DNA of 64,000 bases from positions 372,001-436,000 of the forward strand of contig JAIWNF010000013.1 of the NCBI GenBank assembly GCA_025093555.1, read 5' to 3'. Positions 24,120 to 36,860 of this stretch are shown here, piece by piece. A program made the translations under genes and the position numbers. Position 1 is the stretch's first letter, and every line of letters begins with the position of its first letter. The notes below the pieces were generated by a model. That model saw only the letters and a list, made by a program, of their open reading frames with translations. It was not told the DNA's origin and ran no database searches. Source of the DNA: Circinella umbellata. Its lineage: Eukaryota; Mucoromycota; Mucoromycetes; Mucorales; Lichtheimiaceae.

Positions 24120-25738
24120 ATGAGAGAAATCATCTCGTTGCACGTTGGTCAAGCTGGTGTCCAAATTGGTAATTCTTGTTGGGAGTTGTACTGTCTCGAA
24201 CATGGCATCCAGCCAGATGGTCACATTCCTCAGGAACTTGATACCGGAGACAACTCCTTCGATACTTTCTTCAGTGAAACCTCTGCTGGAAAACATGTTC
24301 CTCGTACTGTCTTTGTTGATTTGGAACCTACTGTTGTTGATGAAGTTCGTACCGGTGCTTACCGTCAATTGTTCCATCCTGGTAAAGTTTTTATTTTTTA
24401 TTATTATATTTTTCATTTTTTCATCACCTACAAAAAAAAAAAATGATGCGGGTACCCAAAAAGTTGTTTCTAATATGATGGGATATGGTATGTGTTTGTT
24501 TTTGCGGGTCGTTTTTTTTTTTCTTTCTATTCTTCTTTTAGAGCAACTTATTACTGGTAAAGAAGATGCTGCCAACAACTATGCACGTGGTCATTATACC
24601 GTAGGCAAGGAGCTTGTTGACTCTGTCCTTGACCGTATTCGCAAGTTGGCTGATAACTGTAGCGGTCTTCAAGGTTTCTTAGTTTTCCACTCCTTCGGTG
24701 GTGGTACTGGTTCCGGTTTCGGTGCTCTTTTGTTGGAACGTTTGTCTCTTGACTATGGCAAGAAGTCTAAGCTTGAGTTCTCCATTTACCCTGCTCCTCA
24801 AGTTTCTACTTCGGTTGTTGAACCTTACAACTCCATCTTGACCACTCACACCACTTTGGAACATTCCGATGTCTCCTTCATGGTTGATAATGAAGCTATC
24901 TATGATATCTGTCGTCGTAACTTGGATATTGAACGTCCTTCATACTTGAACTTGAATCGTTTGATCGCTCAAGTTGTCTCTTCGATCACTGCTTCGCTTC
25001 GTTTCGATGGTTCTTTGAACGTTGATTTGAATGAATTCCAAACTAACTTGGTTCCTTATCCTCGTATTCATTTCCCCTTGGTTACTTATGCTCCTATCAT
25101 CTCCGCTGCTAAGGCTTATCATGAACAACTTTCTGTTCAAGAAATTACCAGCGACTGTTTCGAACCTAACAACCAAATGGTTAAGTGTGACCCCCGTCAT
25201 GGCAAGTACATGTCTTGTTGTTTGTTGTATCGTGGTGATGTTGTCCCTAAGGACACCAATGCTGCTATTGCTAACATTAAGACCAAGCGTACTATTCAAT
25301 TTGTTGACTGGTAAGTTATTCTTTTTATTTTTATATTTTTGTATTTTTTTTTTCGTTCAGGAGAGTATTATAAACTGTAATACTCATGCTTTTCAATATT
25401 TTATATAATATATAAATAGGTGTCCAACTGGTTTCAAGGTTGGTATCAACTGCCGTCCCCCTGCTGCTGTCCCTGGCGGTGATTTGGCCAATGTTCAACG
25501 TGCTTTGTGTATGTTGAGTAACACTACTGCTATCGCTGAAGCTTGGGCTCGTTTGGATCACAAGTTCGATTTGATGTATGCCAAGCGTGCTTTCGTCCAT
25601 TGGTATGTTGGTGAAGGTATGGAAGAAGGTGAATTCTCTGAAGCCCGTGAAGATTTGGCTGCTCTCGAAAAGGATTACGAAGAAGTTGGTTCAGATTCTC
25701 TTAATGACTCAGAAATGGAAGAAGCTGAAGAATACTAA
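24120..25738 (+). CDS. Alpha-tubulin
   Basis: The protein is the alpha subunit of the tubulin heterodimer. Exons 24120-24381, 24542-25310 and 25420-25738 give 449 residues, the normal length. The N-terminus is [20 protein letters not shown], the GTP-binding tubulin signature GGGTGSG is present at about residues 142-148, and the acidic C-terminal tail ends EEAEEY with a terminal Tyr, the substrate of the detyrosination cycle. The loop that carries acetylatable Lys40 in animals reads [12 protein letters not shown] here and has no lysine, so that modification cannot occur at this site. The gene uses codons rich in C/T third positions, as highly expressed genes do. A pyrimidine-rich leader precedes the ATG. 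It is convergent with NUF2. Confidence 0.97.
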
Positions 25739-26051
25739 ATTATAGTATAAAAGAAATGACCCCCCTCCACCCCTCCACCCCTCTACTCTTCACATCTTAT
25801 TAAACGTACACACATCCTTTTTCTTTCATCGTTTCAACATTTAATAATACCTCTCTTTTTTTAATTTTCGAAACAACAAATATATTATCTCTTTAAAACT
25901 AACTAGCATCCATTCAAAAAAGAAAAATCGATTCTTTATTTAAATATTTTTGTTTTGTGTGTAAAAGTGGTATAATTTATTACTCTTATTATTATCTCTT
26001 GGTGAAAAAGAAAATAATAATGAGGAGATGATGGTTTTATGCATGAAGATT

Positions 26052-28087
26052 TTATGTGCATGCATCACGCACCTTATCCATGTAATCCATCTTAGCGGAT
26101 TCCAATTCTATAACATATGTTTGAACTTCCTTTACTTTTGTATCTAATGTTTGAATAACATCTTCCAACTAAAACAAATACATTATTCAAGTATTTTAGA
26201 ATTTCATATATAAATAAATCCCTTTCTTTTCCTCCCTTCTTCCTCCTTTTTTCTTATATATATATATATCTACACTTTCTCCCTTACCTCTTGTTCTACT
26301 TCTGCTATTTTTGCTTTGTGTCGCAAAACTTTTGTATTAATCTCCAACGCTTCTTTTTGAGCCCCTTCAAATTCTCGAGTAATTTTTAAAAACTTTTGAT
26401 GTCTTGATTCACGAGTTTTTTCCTCCTGTTCTTCAAACTCTTGAACTCGACCTTTTAATGCTTGATCTGATTGATGTAATTTCTATCGTTTATATTTATT
26501 CTTTAGATATGCTGATATTGAAAACCACAGAATAAAGAAATAATTATCCTCTTTTTCTTTCTTTACCTTCTGAGTTTCTTGTAATTCATTGCACTTTTGG
26601 GTAACTTTTTCAATATTTCCTTGTACATCTATCATTGAGTTTTTCACCCAATCACATTCATTACGTAATCGTTGTATTTCTTGAGCTTTTTGTGTACCAA
26701 TTTCGATTTCCTAATAGCCCCCCCTTACATATTAGCTATGTGCATAAAATTGTGAGTATGTTTTCAATTTCAATAAACTTTTTTTTTACCTGAATATATG
26801 TTTCTACATATTCCAATCGCTCATTTGCTAGTTGTAATTGTTTTTGAATAGAAGTAATAGTTGATTGATATTCTAGGGATTTTTCTTTCAATTTGGCGAT
26901 GTTCTACATATAAACAGAAATTTGATATAAGTGGGTGGGATATATATTATATTGATGAATAAAAAATTAAAGTCTATACCGCAGCAGCCTGTACTGGATC
27001 ATAATTTGCTCGTGATTGAAATGAATTAATTCCTTCTTTCATGGTCAACAATTTGTATTGTACATCTTGCTATAAAAAGAACATATTGTATTTATTAGTC
27101 ATTAGAAACTAATCGTTACCTTCTCCATAATTCAAAATATCAAAAAAACAATCGGATAGATTAATAATACCATAAAATCTTTTAGTTGTCTTCTTGTTTC
27201 TCGTAGTTTATCATGTTCTGTTTTTAATGCATCTCCTTCAGCACTAATAGCTCGTAACTCTTTTTCATATTCTGAATTATCTAATTCCAACTGTTGTACT
27301 TGTAAATCTTGTTCTTCATCATATTCTCTAGATAATAACAGATTATTAATAAATAAATCATAATCTTCCCCATATACGTTTATAATATGATAATATACCG
27401 GTGTTGTTCAATCTCTAATTTAAGCTGCCTTTGTAGCTCAAATGCACTTTCTTCTCTTAATGATATTTCCTCCTATAAAAATACCAGTGTCCTTTAAATT
27501 CATATGTATTCTTTAATCCAAAATTCAATCAGTCCTATCTTTTTTATTCATCCTCACCACTTCGCCTGCTGGAGTTTCATAATCTGCCCATCTTTCTTCT
27601 CGAAACATAGCAAAATTAGCCAAAGAGCTTAATATACGGGCAAGTCGATGTGGTGTTGGAAACAATAAATCGGATGTTGTAAAGTCTTTATGACCGAGGT
27701 TGGATAATAAATCTTGCCTAGTATATGAACAAAGAAAAAATCGTTCAGCCTATAAACAACTTCTTTTATCTAACCAAAAAAAAAAAGGCTCTAAACCTAC
27801 ATTTCGTAATAAAGGAGCGAGACACCATTGATACTAGCAAGTGTGATGTTTTCACCAAATCCTCGTGGTACATGTTTTATACGCCAAGATTTAACAAGAC
27901 CGAGAATAGTTCGAAAGATCTCTTGTGTGCTTTCAGGTGTAGGATGAAGTAAGTCACGTTCAGTTACATCGATCTGCATTGCTCGAAAGCAGTGAACGAG
28001 ATCTGCTGTAGAAAGTGTTGGTAAATTAAATTCAGTTTCTGCTGTTACTTCTGATTCGAATAGAATTGCATTTCGAAATCGTTGCAT
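26052..28087 (-). CDS. NUF2: Kinetochore protein NUF2 (NDC80 complex)
   Basis: NUF2 pairs with NDC80 in the complex that attaches kinetochores to spindle microtubules. Nine minus-strand exons (28087-27801, 27717-27558, 27472-27399, 27327-27171, 27069-26980, 26903-26790, 26710-26567, 26482-26288, 26168-26052) give 445 residues, close to the usual 450-460. The N-terminal calponin-homology domain (about residues 1-150) contains FNLPTLSTADLVHCFRAM, VTERDLLHPTPES, TTSDLLFPTPHRLARILS and LANFAMFREER, which match the NUF2 family blocks. Residues about 165-440 are continuous coiled coil rich in Glu, Lys and Gln. Phases agree at every junction. The start is the first ATG, just downstream of a T-rich leader on the minus strand. 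Confidence 0.93.
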
Positions 28088-28089
28088 TG

Positions 28090-29068
28090 CTATTATTATT
28101 CTTTTTTCTTTTTTTTTTTTGATAAGTGGTTGTACAAAAAATAGTTGGTTATAAATAAAACGCGTTAGGACGCGAGAAGAAATATTTTATAATCAGTTTC
28201 TAAAATTGGGAATTCGCAGGACCCAATTGACACGATTCTTTTTTGCTCGCATCAAAACAATACCATAAAGAAGAAGAATTGATATTCCAATCAACAACCA
28301 AACAATTAATATTAGATTAAGATAAATTCATCAGTAGTGGAAGAATATTGAAACATTTGGGAAAGAAAGTACTGTAAATCATGAAATAGATTCATAATTT
28401 GTTATATGATGTATAACATATTAGTCTATTTGATATCAGTAAACATTTATTTTTCTAACAGAAATCATGATTATTTTCCAACATACGTATTAAACTATTC
28501 CAAAATTATTTTGCTGGTCAAGATATTAACAAATGCAATTTACAATATTATTGTTACACTATTTGATTTATAAATCCCACCGATAATAATCCTAACATAT
28601 TAGGAACGTAGCGTGAGAAATATGTGTACATATGTACTTTCGTTGAGCTATATTTTATCTCTGTACAGTAACTACATGCAGAGTAATTGTAGATGTACCA
28701 ATTTACATTTTCATGCTACTATCTGACCTAAAATAATAATAGGAGGATAGAATAGCACAGAGAGTGATCAGATATAAAATTGTTATCAATATAAAGATAG
28801 CCGATAATGTATTGTTATCTTAAAAAGTGGAATTGTTTCCTAGAGTTCTGAAAAGTTTCTATTTTCATACTCGGGACTTCATATTTACGATGAAGATAAC
28901 GAGTACTCATTATAAATATTAATATGAACAGATCGAAATATTGCCTCCATGTTACTTCCGTCTATCCGGAACATTGAATAATATGTAATTTCTATACTAT
29001 TATACAAATAAAATGAATCAAGAATCATTCCAACTATATAAAACATAGCATTTTTGGTGTATCACTTT
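28090..29068. other. Intergenic region, no gene seen
   Basis: AT-rich DNA between the NUF2 start and the left inverted repeat. No supported ORF or RNA. Confidence 0.5.
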
Positions 29069-29574
29069 TCAATTTACAGAATTTTTCCTAATGATTGGGG
29101 GGGGGGGGCTTTTTTCTCATCATGGGGGGATATTTTTTTTTTCATTTTGGCGTTGGGGGTCAGTGTGATTATTGTGATTGGCAGGAGAATGAAAGATGAA
29201 AATTACAATGGTGGTGTAATTACAAAGTTCATATGGCGGCCAGGAAATGTAAATTTAGTTCCTTTTATTCTTAATATAACAGACGTTGAAGCTTTATGAA
29301 GAGACATTGAAAAACTACAAAATTTTCTCTCCCTCCATGCACCGAGATGAACAAAAATCTGTTCTAGTTTTATATCTATTTCTTTTGCGTACCTATCACA
29401 GATTTTTTTTCATAGTCTTCAAGTTGGTTATATGGAACACCCCAGGCTCAAGCATAAGGATCCTCGTCTTTATTGACGTTGACAAATTCGCGTATTTCTT
29501 TGTGGGCTAGAGACATACCGTTCGGTTAAAATAATGTTGTTCATAAAGTATAATAATAAATACCTGAATTATAA
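29069..29574. repeat. Left long inverted repeat
   Basis: Reverse complement of 36861-37362. It begins TCAATTTACAG and includes a G12 run near 29096. The ORF present in the right copy is interrupted here by a TGA in place of the TGC codon. Confidence 0.85.
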
Positions 29575-29599
29575 TAAATTTCTTTTCTTTTCACTGTGT

Positions 29600-31260
29600 A
29601 CACGTATTCACAATCTATGTAAGTCCTGTGGGCCGATGCCGCTGTAGCTGCCTCATTAAGACCGTATGGTGATGTTCCCATAGCATAATCGTTTGAGCAA
29701 TGGTTACTTTGGACACGCAGCAGGGTTTAGTATGTCGTTTGTCCTAAGCGTGTACTGCTCTTCATGGTGCATGTTAGGGGATTGCGGTTGCTTTTATGTG
29801 TAAATCCTGGACGACGACGTTATATCATCTTGCAGAACTGTATACGAATTTCGTTCCGTTGAATTATTACTAACTTACTGTTCTTATTACATGTATTGTT
29901 TAGTGTATTTTGCCACATGGTCTACCGGACAAACACTATCAATATAAGCTGGTTTTCTGATAATTTTTGCGGTAAGTTTATGATCTAGTTCCTTGTCACC
30001 GACGCTTTTTTTGCTTCTGTAGAACACACGTATTGAGCTAATTTTATTGATCTATTATTTAGATAACAATGCATTCAATTTAAACAATAGAAGATCCCGC
30101 AGTGATTTCGGGATGGATTAGAATAGGGCGGGGGGAAGGAGGGATAATGTACAATAGCCATCAAATATTACTGTAAATAAATGCTTTTTTATCTTAGTAT
30201 ATTGCTATAATGAGCTTTGTTTTGGGGTTCAAGATGGGTATATCCAAAAAGAGAAAACAGTGGTGTGGTAGTGTGTGATATTCAAGCAGAAATGTGATCT
30301 ATGCTTCCCTTGAACTTATACAAGTGTGCATTTAATTGGTGAGCTTTATGATAATACTAAAGTTCTGAGTTACCTTATCATTTATTACAAACTCATAAAT
30401 TTATAATAATGAGGAAGTTACCTTAATACAACCATATGGATATATATTATTCTTACTTCATCTATGATTTTTCAGCACACATCCTCAACGTTTATGTACA
30501 CTACCTACATCTTAATCTCGTTATCTTAGTTACTACATATGAAATTATTTGTAAAAAAAAAAAAAGAAAACACAATCGCAGATTGATGCGATGTCTTATT
30601 ATATAGTTGTATAGAGCAAAGCTATCCGCAGCTCATGACATATAGCTAAATTGAAATCCTTGCTCATCGCTAATAGAATATTTTTTTATACGCACACAAG
30701 TCTTTCGTTCTTATTGGGATAGCTATTAAACGCGAAGAACCACAGAACGATTTATTTTATGTGCGCAAATTTAATGTCATTTGTGATATATTACACACAG
30801 CGGTAGGTTCCCATATTGCGCATTTAATTTGTATTTAGCTATATTTATGTAGTTACTACGATTATTTAAAAAAAAAGCTTAGTGACATTCAAAATATGAT
30901 GTAATAAAAAAAAGTAAATTCATACAGTAAGCAACACACGCAAAAGCCAAATGTTTGTCAGACCACAATCATTAATCATCGATTTAAGAGGAAAAAAGGC
31001 TTACAGGCTTACATATATTTTCTATATAAAAATAAAATGTATAATTCTATTGTCTATATACTCGTAAATATCTCCTCACTTTGATCAAAACTAAACCACT
31101 CGTCTCCAGTAAGTTTAACGTCATTATCAAGGATTTTATTTATTATAGTTTTATATTTATAAATCATTGTCAATTTTCATTTTTATGCTATCTTCATTAT
31201 TATTATGTTTTTATCGTAGTGAATCTTTTACACAATTTTGTAATTGCCTTGAGATATATA
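29600..31260. other. Interior of the inverted-repeat element, no gene seen
   Basis: AT-rich sequence between the left inverted repeat and the first relic. No readable protein. Confidence 0.5.
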
Positions 31261-31261
31261 T

Positions 31262-33405
31262 TTAAATTTCTGACTCTTTAAGCGGGTGCTTTTGATATGA
31301 TTCACTAGTATAAATGTTTATCCAGTTTTCGCCGTCATTATAAAAACCATATTCGTCAACTTCAGCAGCTACTGGTGCCTCTCCATTGCTTCGATCATCT
31401 TCTGGTTCTCCAGGACTCACACAGTCATCAACATCTTTTATGTTACCAATATATATAAAGGAATCCTTGATTTGCTTTGATCACCACGTACAGACGGATA
31501 CCATGTCGGCCTCTCCACCCTGTTTTGGAGTTGCCTGGTAAGGGGGATTTAGGTCGACCAAACTGTTTACCTATTGATCGTCGTCTGTTTTCTAAGAGCA
31601 TGTCCAACGGACTCCCCAATTTTTTTGCTAGATATAAACCCAGAATCAGTGCCGAAATTTGGCAATTGTGCAAATCACCCAACGGACTCCCCAAATTAAG
31701 ATTTTTTATTTCAAGGCACAGAAGGGTGTTTGGAGATCAACCAGAGGCTCCCGTAATTTAGAGAATGTTGACTCTGAATTTGGATTTTCCTAGATTTAGC
31801 CTTTCATTTGGAGACTCTGTTGGGGCAATGAATCTCCCGATTGCAACCTTGATATTATTGGCACGTCCTTCCATCTGTGTCTATAATAATAGCAAACAAT
31901 AATTGAGTACATACATATCCCGCCATATTTATTTTACATTGAATTATAGAAATATTTACAACAAATGTCTTCAAAGCAATAAACGTGTCTATTAGAGATT
32001 CCAAACCAGATATACTTGTAGGAAATCCAAATTTATATTAGGGTATCGCAACATAAAATACCTTTCGTATTAAATGCAGTGACGAGATTTGGCCTTGAAG
32101 ACCACAAATCTGAATGATCCAACCAGTCGCCCTCTCTGCCGTAGCATCCTCCAATGTACAAACCAGAATGCCATCAAGAACGTCCTTTCCTTCACGTAAG
32201 AGTTTTCCCAGATCATGGAAAAGTTTTGGTGCTGCTGGTTCCATCGATGCTTCCCCAGCACCAACATCATATTAATCCTTTTCAGTATCAAATATAAACC
32301 GTAAGTCAATTTTGAATGCGCGAATTTTATCAGCATCATACAGCTCGCCTTTTTTCGTTGTGTTAATAGGATTAATACTTTCCCCACTAACAATTAAATC
32401 AGTGATCAGTTAACCAAATGACAGTTCCTATTTTCAGTTTACGGTAATGTACCTTTTGAGTCGGACGACGCCGTTAATTGACAAGATTGCTTCAATGGTC
32501 GGGCCCCATATTTTCAATAAATAGTCATATTCTGTCCAACGTGATAATAAAGTGCTGGTAAAATATGAATGCTGCTTGTCAAACACATCGACACTATGTA
32601 CAGATCAAAAAATATTTATCAATTCAGAGCTTCAGTTATCAGCTCAACAATCGCACAGAAAGTAGTATTAACACATACAAAACTTCCATGACACTGATAA
32701 TCTTGTATAGATGATTAATCTTTGTTCCGCTTTTCCATTTTGCCAAAAAAACTTCTTGCAGCCATAAAATCAATGTTGTTTTTGGCCAGCTACACGTATA
32801 TAAATATATAAATCACAGTTAACAAAGGTTGTAATGATATATTTATATATACAAAAAACAAACAAAATAAAAAAAAAGATATTTGACATACAGCAGATAC
32901 CAATTTCCAATTTTTCGTGGCTTCCAATGGCATTCTATAACTTGCTACTTGAAGTTTTGACAGTAATAAGTCGGATGTTGTATCAAGGGCGTGTTCAGCA
33001 AACCATTTAGCTTGACCAGTATTTTATTGATCGACAAGGTCAAGGATCGAAGGTAAACCAGAGCTATAAAAAAAACTATGCTATGATTAGTATACGAGTT
33101 CTAAACGTGTTTGCAAATAAATAATAAAGTTAATCCTACCTCATCAGTTTACGATCCGCTTCTGATAATTATATGCCTTGTTGATAGGTGTCATGAAGAT
33201 CGATCGCACGTCTCTTGATCACTGTTACAATTGAAGGATGATCGCGATGCTCTGTTGCGTCGCCAGCATAAAGATTATCATGTTCACACTAAAATAGTTA
33301 CATTAGAATATCGAAATGTTGTTATATACTCTTTCATTTAATTAGTAAGTTGCCTTTTTCTCGAGCCCAGAACTTGATACTAATATTGGTGTTGTTGCTA
33401 CTGGC

Positions 33406-33439
<34 letters not shown>

Positions 33440-33503
33440 TACCAACTAGTTCCGCGTCAAGTTCAACAGCATATCGTTCCGACCAAAGATAGGCGTTGGG
33501 CAT
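31262..33503 (-). pseudogene. Decayed gene of an unnamed fungal family inside the inverted-repeat element
   Basis: Minus-strand fragments read in order from 33503: MPNAYLWSERYAVELDAEL, a polyserine run encoded by the GAT microsatellite, CEHDNLYAGDATEHRDHPS, YDYLLKIWGPTIEAIL (about 32500), SGESINPINTTKKGELYDA and AFKIDLRFIFDTEKD (about 32280-32390), GAGEASMEPAAPKLFHDLGK with LLREGKDVLDGIL (about 32170-32270), and a C-terminal acidic piece ending at the stop 31262-31264. Several in-frame stops (for example near 32040 and in the FIFDTEKD-to-YDVG join) break it. The order W-G, SGE, K-I-D-R, GEA and K-L-L-R-x-x-K-D resembles a large uncharacterised family I associate with Mucorales genomes; I cannot name a function and this association is from memory. 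Confidence 0.5.
33406..33439 (+). repeat. GAT trinucleotide microsatellite
   Basis: About eleven GAT units. On the minus strand it encodes polyserine within the relic ORF. Confidence 0.9.
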
Positions 33504-33963
33504 TTTGATACGCGCTTCGTCTTGTCAAACAGTTTAGTCGAGCAGAATCAAAGGCGGATTTGAAATCGATCTCAAATGCCGTAGTTTTTATAAAAGTTAA
33601 AAGTTCTTCACAGTATGCTTGCAATGCGAGATGATTTCGTCGTTTATACCGGATTTGAAAAAAAGAATTTTTTAAGCACTTCAATGCTTCTTTGGCATCA
33701 GTTGCTATTGTTTCATGTTGTGCGACAAACGCTTCAGCTAGTCTTTTCGCATCCGACCAATCTTGTGCTTCAAGGGAGGATAAACAAGGATCAAATCCAA
33801 TTTTTGATTATGTGTGTTCATGAAGTTTAAAGGAGGATGCTAACCCGTGAAGTTTCGGTTTTTTCAGCATTATAGAATGTAAAATGTAAACAACGAAAAA
33901 AGGTAAGTTTCATAAGAATTGATTCGGCTTGGGTACCATAAGTGGGGTCGATGGATTTAATTA

Positions 33964-34006
33964 TTTTGAAAATTGGCCGAAGCGAAGCTGAGGCCAATTT
34001 TTAAAA
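33964..34006. repeat. Near-perfect hairpin with GGCC stem
   Basis: Arms 33964-33978 and 33992-34006 pair over 14 of 15 positions (TTTTGAAAATTGGCC against its complement) around a 13-nt loop GAAGCGAAGCTGA. It sits between the two relic genes. Confidence 0.8.
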
Positions 34007-34211
34007 ACTTATTATATTAAACTTTCCTATTATGTAGCTATATGGCGTTTTTTATCAAAAAAAGAAGTGATATATATAATATATGATAAATAATAATAAT
34101 AATAATGGTATGCAATATTAATGGTTGCATCGTATAAGTTTATACGTACCCGTTTGTTCATTTTGGAAAATTAAATTCATTGGTTGTTATTATTTAAAAG
34201 AGGCATGTTCC

Positions 34212-34489
34212 TCATCCTGTTCTGCCAACACAAGTATTACTATGACATATTCTACAATGTCTCACATGTGGAGGTGCACGTAAACCATCAAAGGTACTAG
34301 TACGTGAAGAAGGGACAGTATATGTAACGAAAATGGTGGATCAAGCGATTGTTGTGGTATATATGGGCTATAAAATATTCTTGACTCGATTGTATTTGTT
34401 GTATTATTATTACGTATTATTTCGTTTGAAGATGATATGACAGTGGAATTAACGTGTACAGTGTTGCTTGTCTCTTCTTCTGTTGATGG

Positions 34490-34568
<79 letters not shown>

Positions 34569-35885
34569 TCAATTGCTTCATCAATAATAGCTTGAAGTTG
34601 AGGTATTTTAAGAGCAGCTGGGTTTTGTGCTTCTGCGATATTGCGCTTTCTTGATGGAGAACAAAGTTTTGATTTGTTCTTTATAGCTATTTCTCGTTAC
34701 ATGTATATTTTAGTACTCACACCATCTGTCATGGCACTACGTAAATGTTCAGGTGCTTTATAAAAAATAGATCTTCCGTCAACAAAAGCTGACCATAACT
34801 TTGAAAACTTGTCAAAATCAGTTTGTTGATTACGTTGTAGTTGTTGAGGAAAATGTTGTAGAATTAGCGAGTCGTATTTGTTGCGTTCAACCTGGGTTTT
34901 TACAGGAATAATATTATGAGCAGCACCTTGACGTTGGGCCATAAATCTATACTGTGATCCAGCTGTACGTGCTGTATGATAGAGCTATGTAGGATGATCA
35001 ATAAAGCTAAATCAGATAAAAATGTCCTATTTCTTGTGCATAATAATGAATTGTCTGCTGCACGGATGTTATAAAGATCCATAAATGACCAAAGTAGGGC
35101 AGAAATTCCAAAGCCTTCATCAGTCAGCAAGATGAAGGACGTATTTAAATATCCCTGGTTCATTATAAATGGCTGGTAATCCAAGTTGTAGACGTAAATC
35201 ATTTATATGTCGCGTGAGCCATAACTGATAATGTCCTTTGTGGATTTTATCACTTCTGTTCATTGTTCCCACCTAAAATATACTAATGAATTAGTTTACA
35301 TACAATCATTTTTTAACCATTGAATATACATACAGCAATGTTATGGCACAATCGATAATCATCAAGGACTACATCATCTAATGCTGCACTAGCGCTTAAT
35401 TCATTTATATTTTTTTCTGTGGTGTTATTATCGTAAACAGTGTTATTAGCATTATGATAGTGGGCTGCTTTAGAAGTAGTGGCAATGATATCTTTAGTGC
35501 CTTCTTGTCTATTACTATCCTCTTCTTTATCTTTATCATTACAATCTTTATCAAGAATATCATCTTTATCAGATACATCATATTGATCTTCTCGGTTGAA
35601 GGAACCATGGTGTCAAATTTTTTTTATCAAGTGGTAGGTACATGATCATCCTCCGCTAATAATGATGTTGGTTCTTCCTGTACAGATGTTGCTGTACTAT
35701 TAATAGAAGAGCTTAATGATGATGGACTATTATTTTTATCATTATTGACAATCGTGTTAACAGAGATAAATGATTTTTTTTTGCTTGCTATCCACTTTTT
35801 TAGGACGTCTGGCGTTGTACCTACTTGAGCGTTCTTTTGACCGGAAGGTCGACCTCTTTTTTTTGTGGTTGAAATTTCCCTCCAT
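34212..35885 (-). pseudogene. Decayed transposon-type ORF with basic N-terminus and C-terminal zinc-knuckle-like motif
   Basis: Starting at the ATG 35885 the minus strand reads MEGNFNHKKKRGRPSGQKN, an AT-hook-like basic start, then VGTTPDVLKKWIASKKKSF. After a frame break come an Asp/Lys-rich linker, SASAALDDVVLDDYRLCHNI, and, past an intron-like gap, HYQLWLTRHINDLRLQLGLP, ADEGFGISALLWSFMDLYN and LLCTRNRTFLSDLALL. Further on are VKTQVERNKYDSLILQHFP and TDFDKFSKLWSAFVDG (34760-34900). A serine run coded by the large GAT repeat follows, and the end is RHCRICHSNTCVGRT with a stop at 34212. Frameshifts at about 35620 and 35125 mean it is not translated whole. The arrangement looks like a mobile-element protein, but I cannot assign a transposase class. 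Confidence 0.45.
34491..34567 (+). repeat. Long GAT trinucleotide microsatellite
   Basis: About 25 perfect GAT units over 77 bp, reading as polyserine (TCA) on the minus strand within the relic ORF. Confidence 0.95.
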
Positions 35886-35918
35886 TATGAAAAAAAAAAA
35901 CAGAATTATTCAATGCGC

Positions 35919-35978
35919 TTGAATATGGTTGAATGTAGTTGAATGTAGGTGAATGGAGTTAAATGGCGTTGAATAAGT
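35919..35978 (+). repeat. Six-unit 10-bp degenerate tandem repeat
   Basis: Units are TTGAATATGG, TTGAATGTAG (twice), GTGAATGGAG, TTAAATGGCG and TTGAATAAGT. They lie 34 bp upstream of the minus-strand ATG at 35885, where subterminal or promoter repeats of the element's gene would be expected. Confidence 0.75.
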
Positions 35979-36237
35979 AGAGGTGGGAAAGATGAGACAT
36001 TTAATCATATGTATATACTCCAGGCATAACAGCCGATTTTTATTAAATCGAGTTCTTATTGGCCCAGACTATTAATTTTATCAAATTCTTCTCTGATTGA
36101 TTCTTAAGTCTGAGTTAAAAAAAATAATCCATGGACATATTCAATAATGACAAAGACCTTGAATGTTATATAAAAAACAGCAAATGTAATTCTTCACAAT
36201 GTGTTAATCTGTGATAGAAGTGTTTTATATTTCAATT

Positions 36238-36239
<2 letters not shown>

Positions 36240-36272
<33 letters not shown>
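36240..36272 (+). repeat. Poly(A) tract of 33
   Basis: Uninterrupted A33 within the right part of the inverted-repeat element. It could be a retroposon tail or simple slippage. Confidence 0.9.
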
Positions 36273-36276
<4 letters not shown>

Positions 36277-36860
36277 TATCGCAACAGTTTATGTGTTAAT
36301 TTGCTATTGAATACTTAATACGGCGTACTAATATTTTTTTATGCACAGCAAACGGAACTTCGTTTAAATTAGGCATCTACCAACATCATATGAAAAGAAT
36401 GGTCCATATGTACAATATCAGGTTCATAATCCACCGATGTATAAAATGGTTGAGATGCAATTTGGTTGTATGAGACACGACTTTTTTTGTTTTTCGTCCA
36501 TGTTTCGTTTGCAAATGCATTTCCATTTTATATAATTTTGAAGGAAAAAGTACTATTCTCTCGTTAGTGATGGTAATATTATTGCCCATGATAACAATAT
36601 TCTTTTTTTCAAAAGAAGATATCTCGTCTGAAAATTACTTTTACATCATATAAAAGCATGTTATTTAAACTTTCTTGGCTCATACTCGTATCTATGCCAC
36701 CTTCAGAGATGAGCAGCTTAGATTTGTTGAAATGATTCAGCTTCGTTTAGGTAACCTAATTTGGAAACGTGACCAATTTTCAAAACCTTGGCTCGTTTTG
36801 TGTTTAAAAATGTAATATTTAATATTTGGTTGAGCGCTCATTTTATTAATTAAATAATAT

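Noticed and set aside
24940..25299. Long minus-strand ORFs opposite alpha-tubulin
   Set aside because: Shadows caused by the strong codon bias of the tubulin gene.
29065..29068. TTTT as target-site duplication of the long-TIR element (with 37363-37366)
   Set aside because: A four-T match in this AT-rich sequence is expected by chance.
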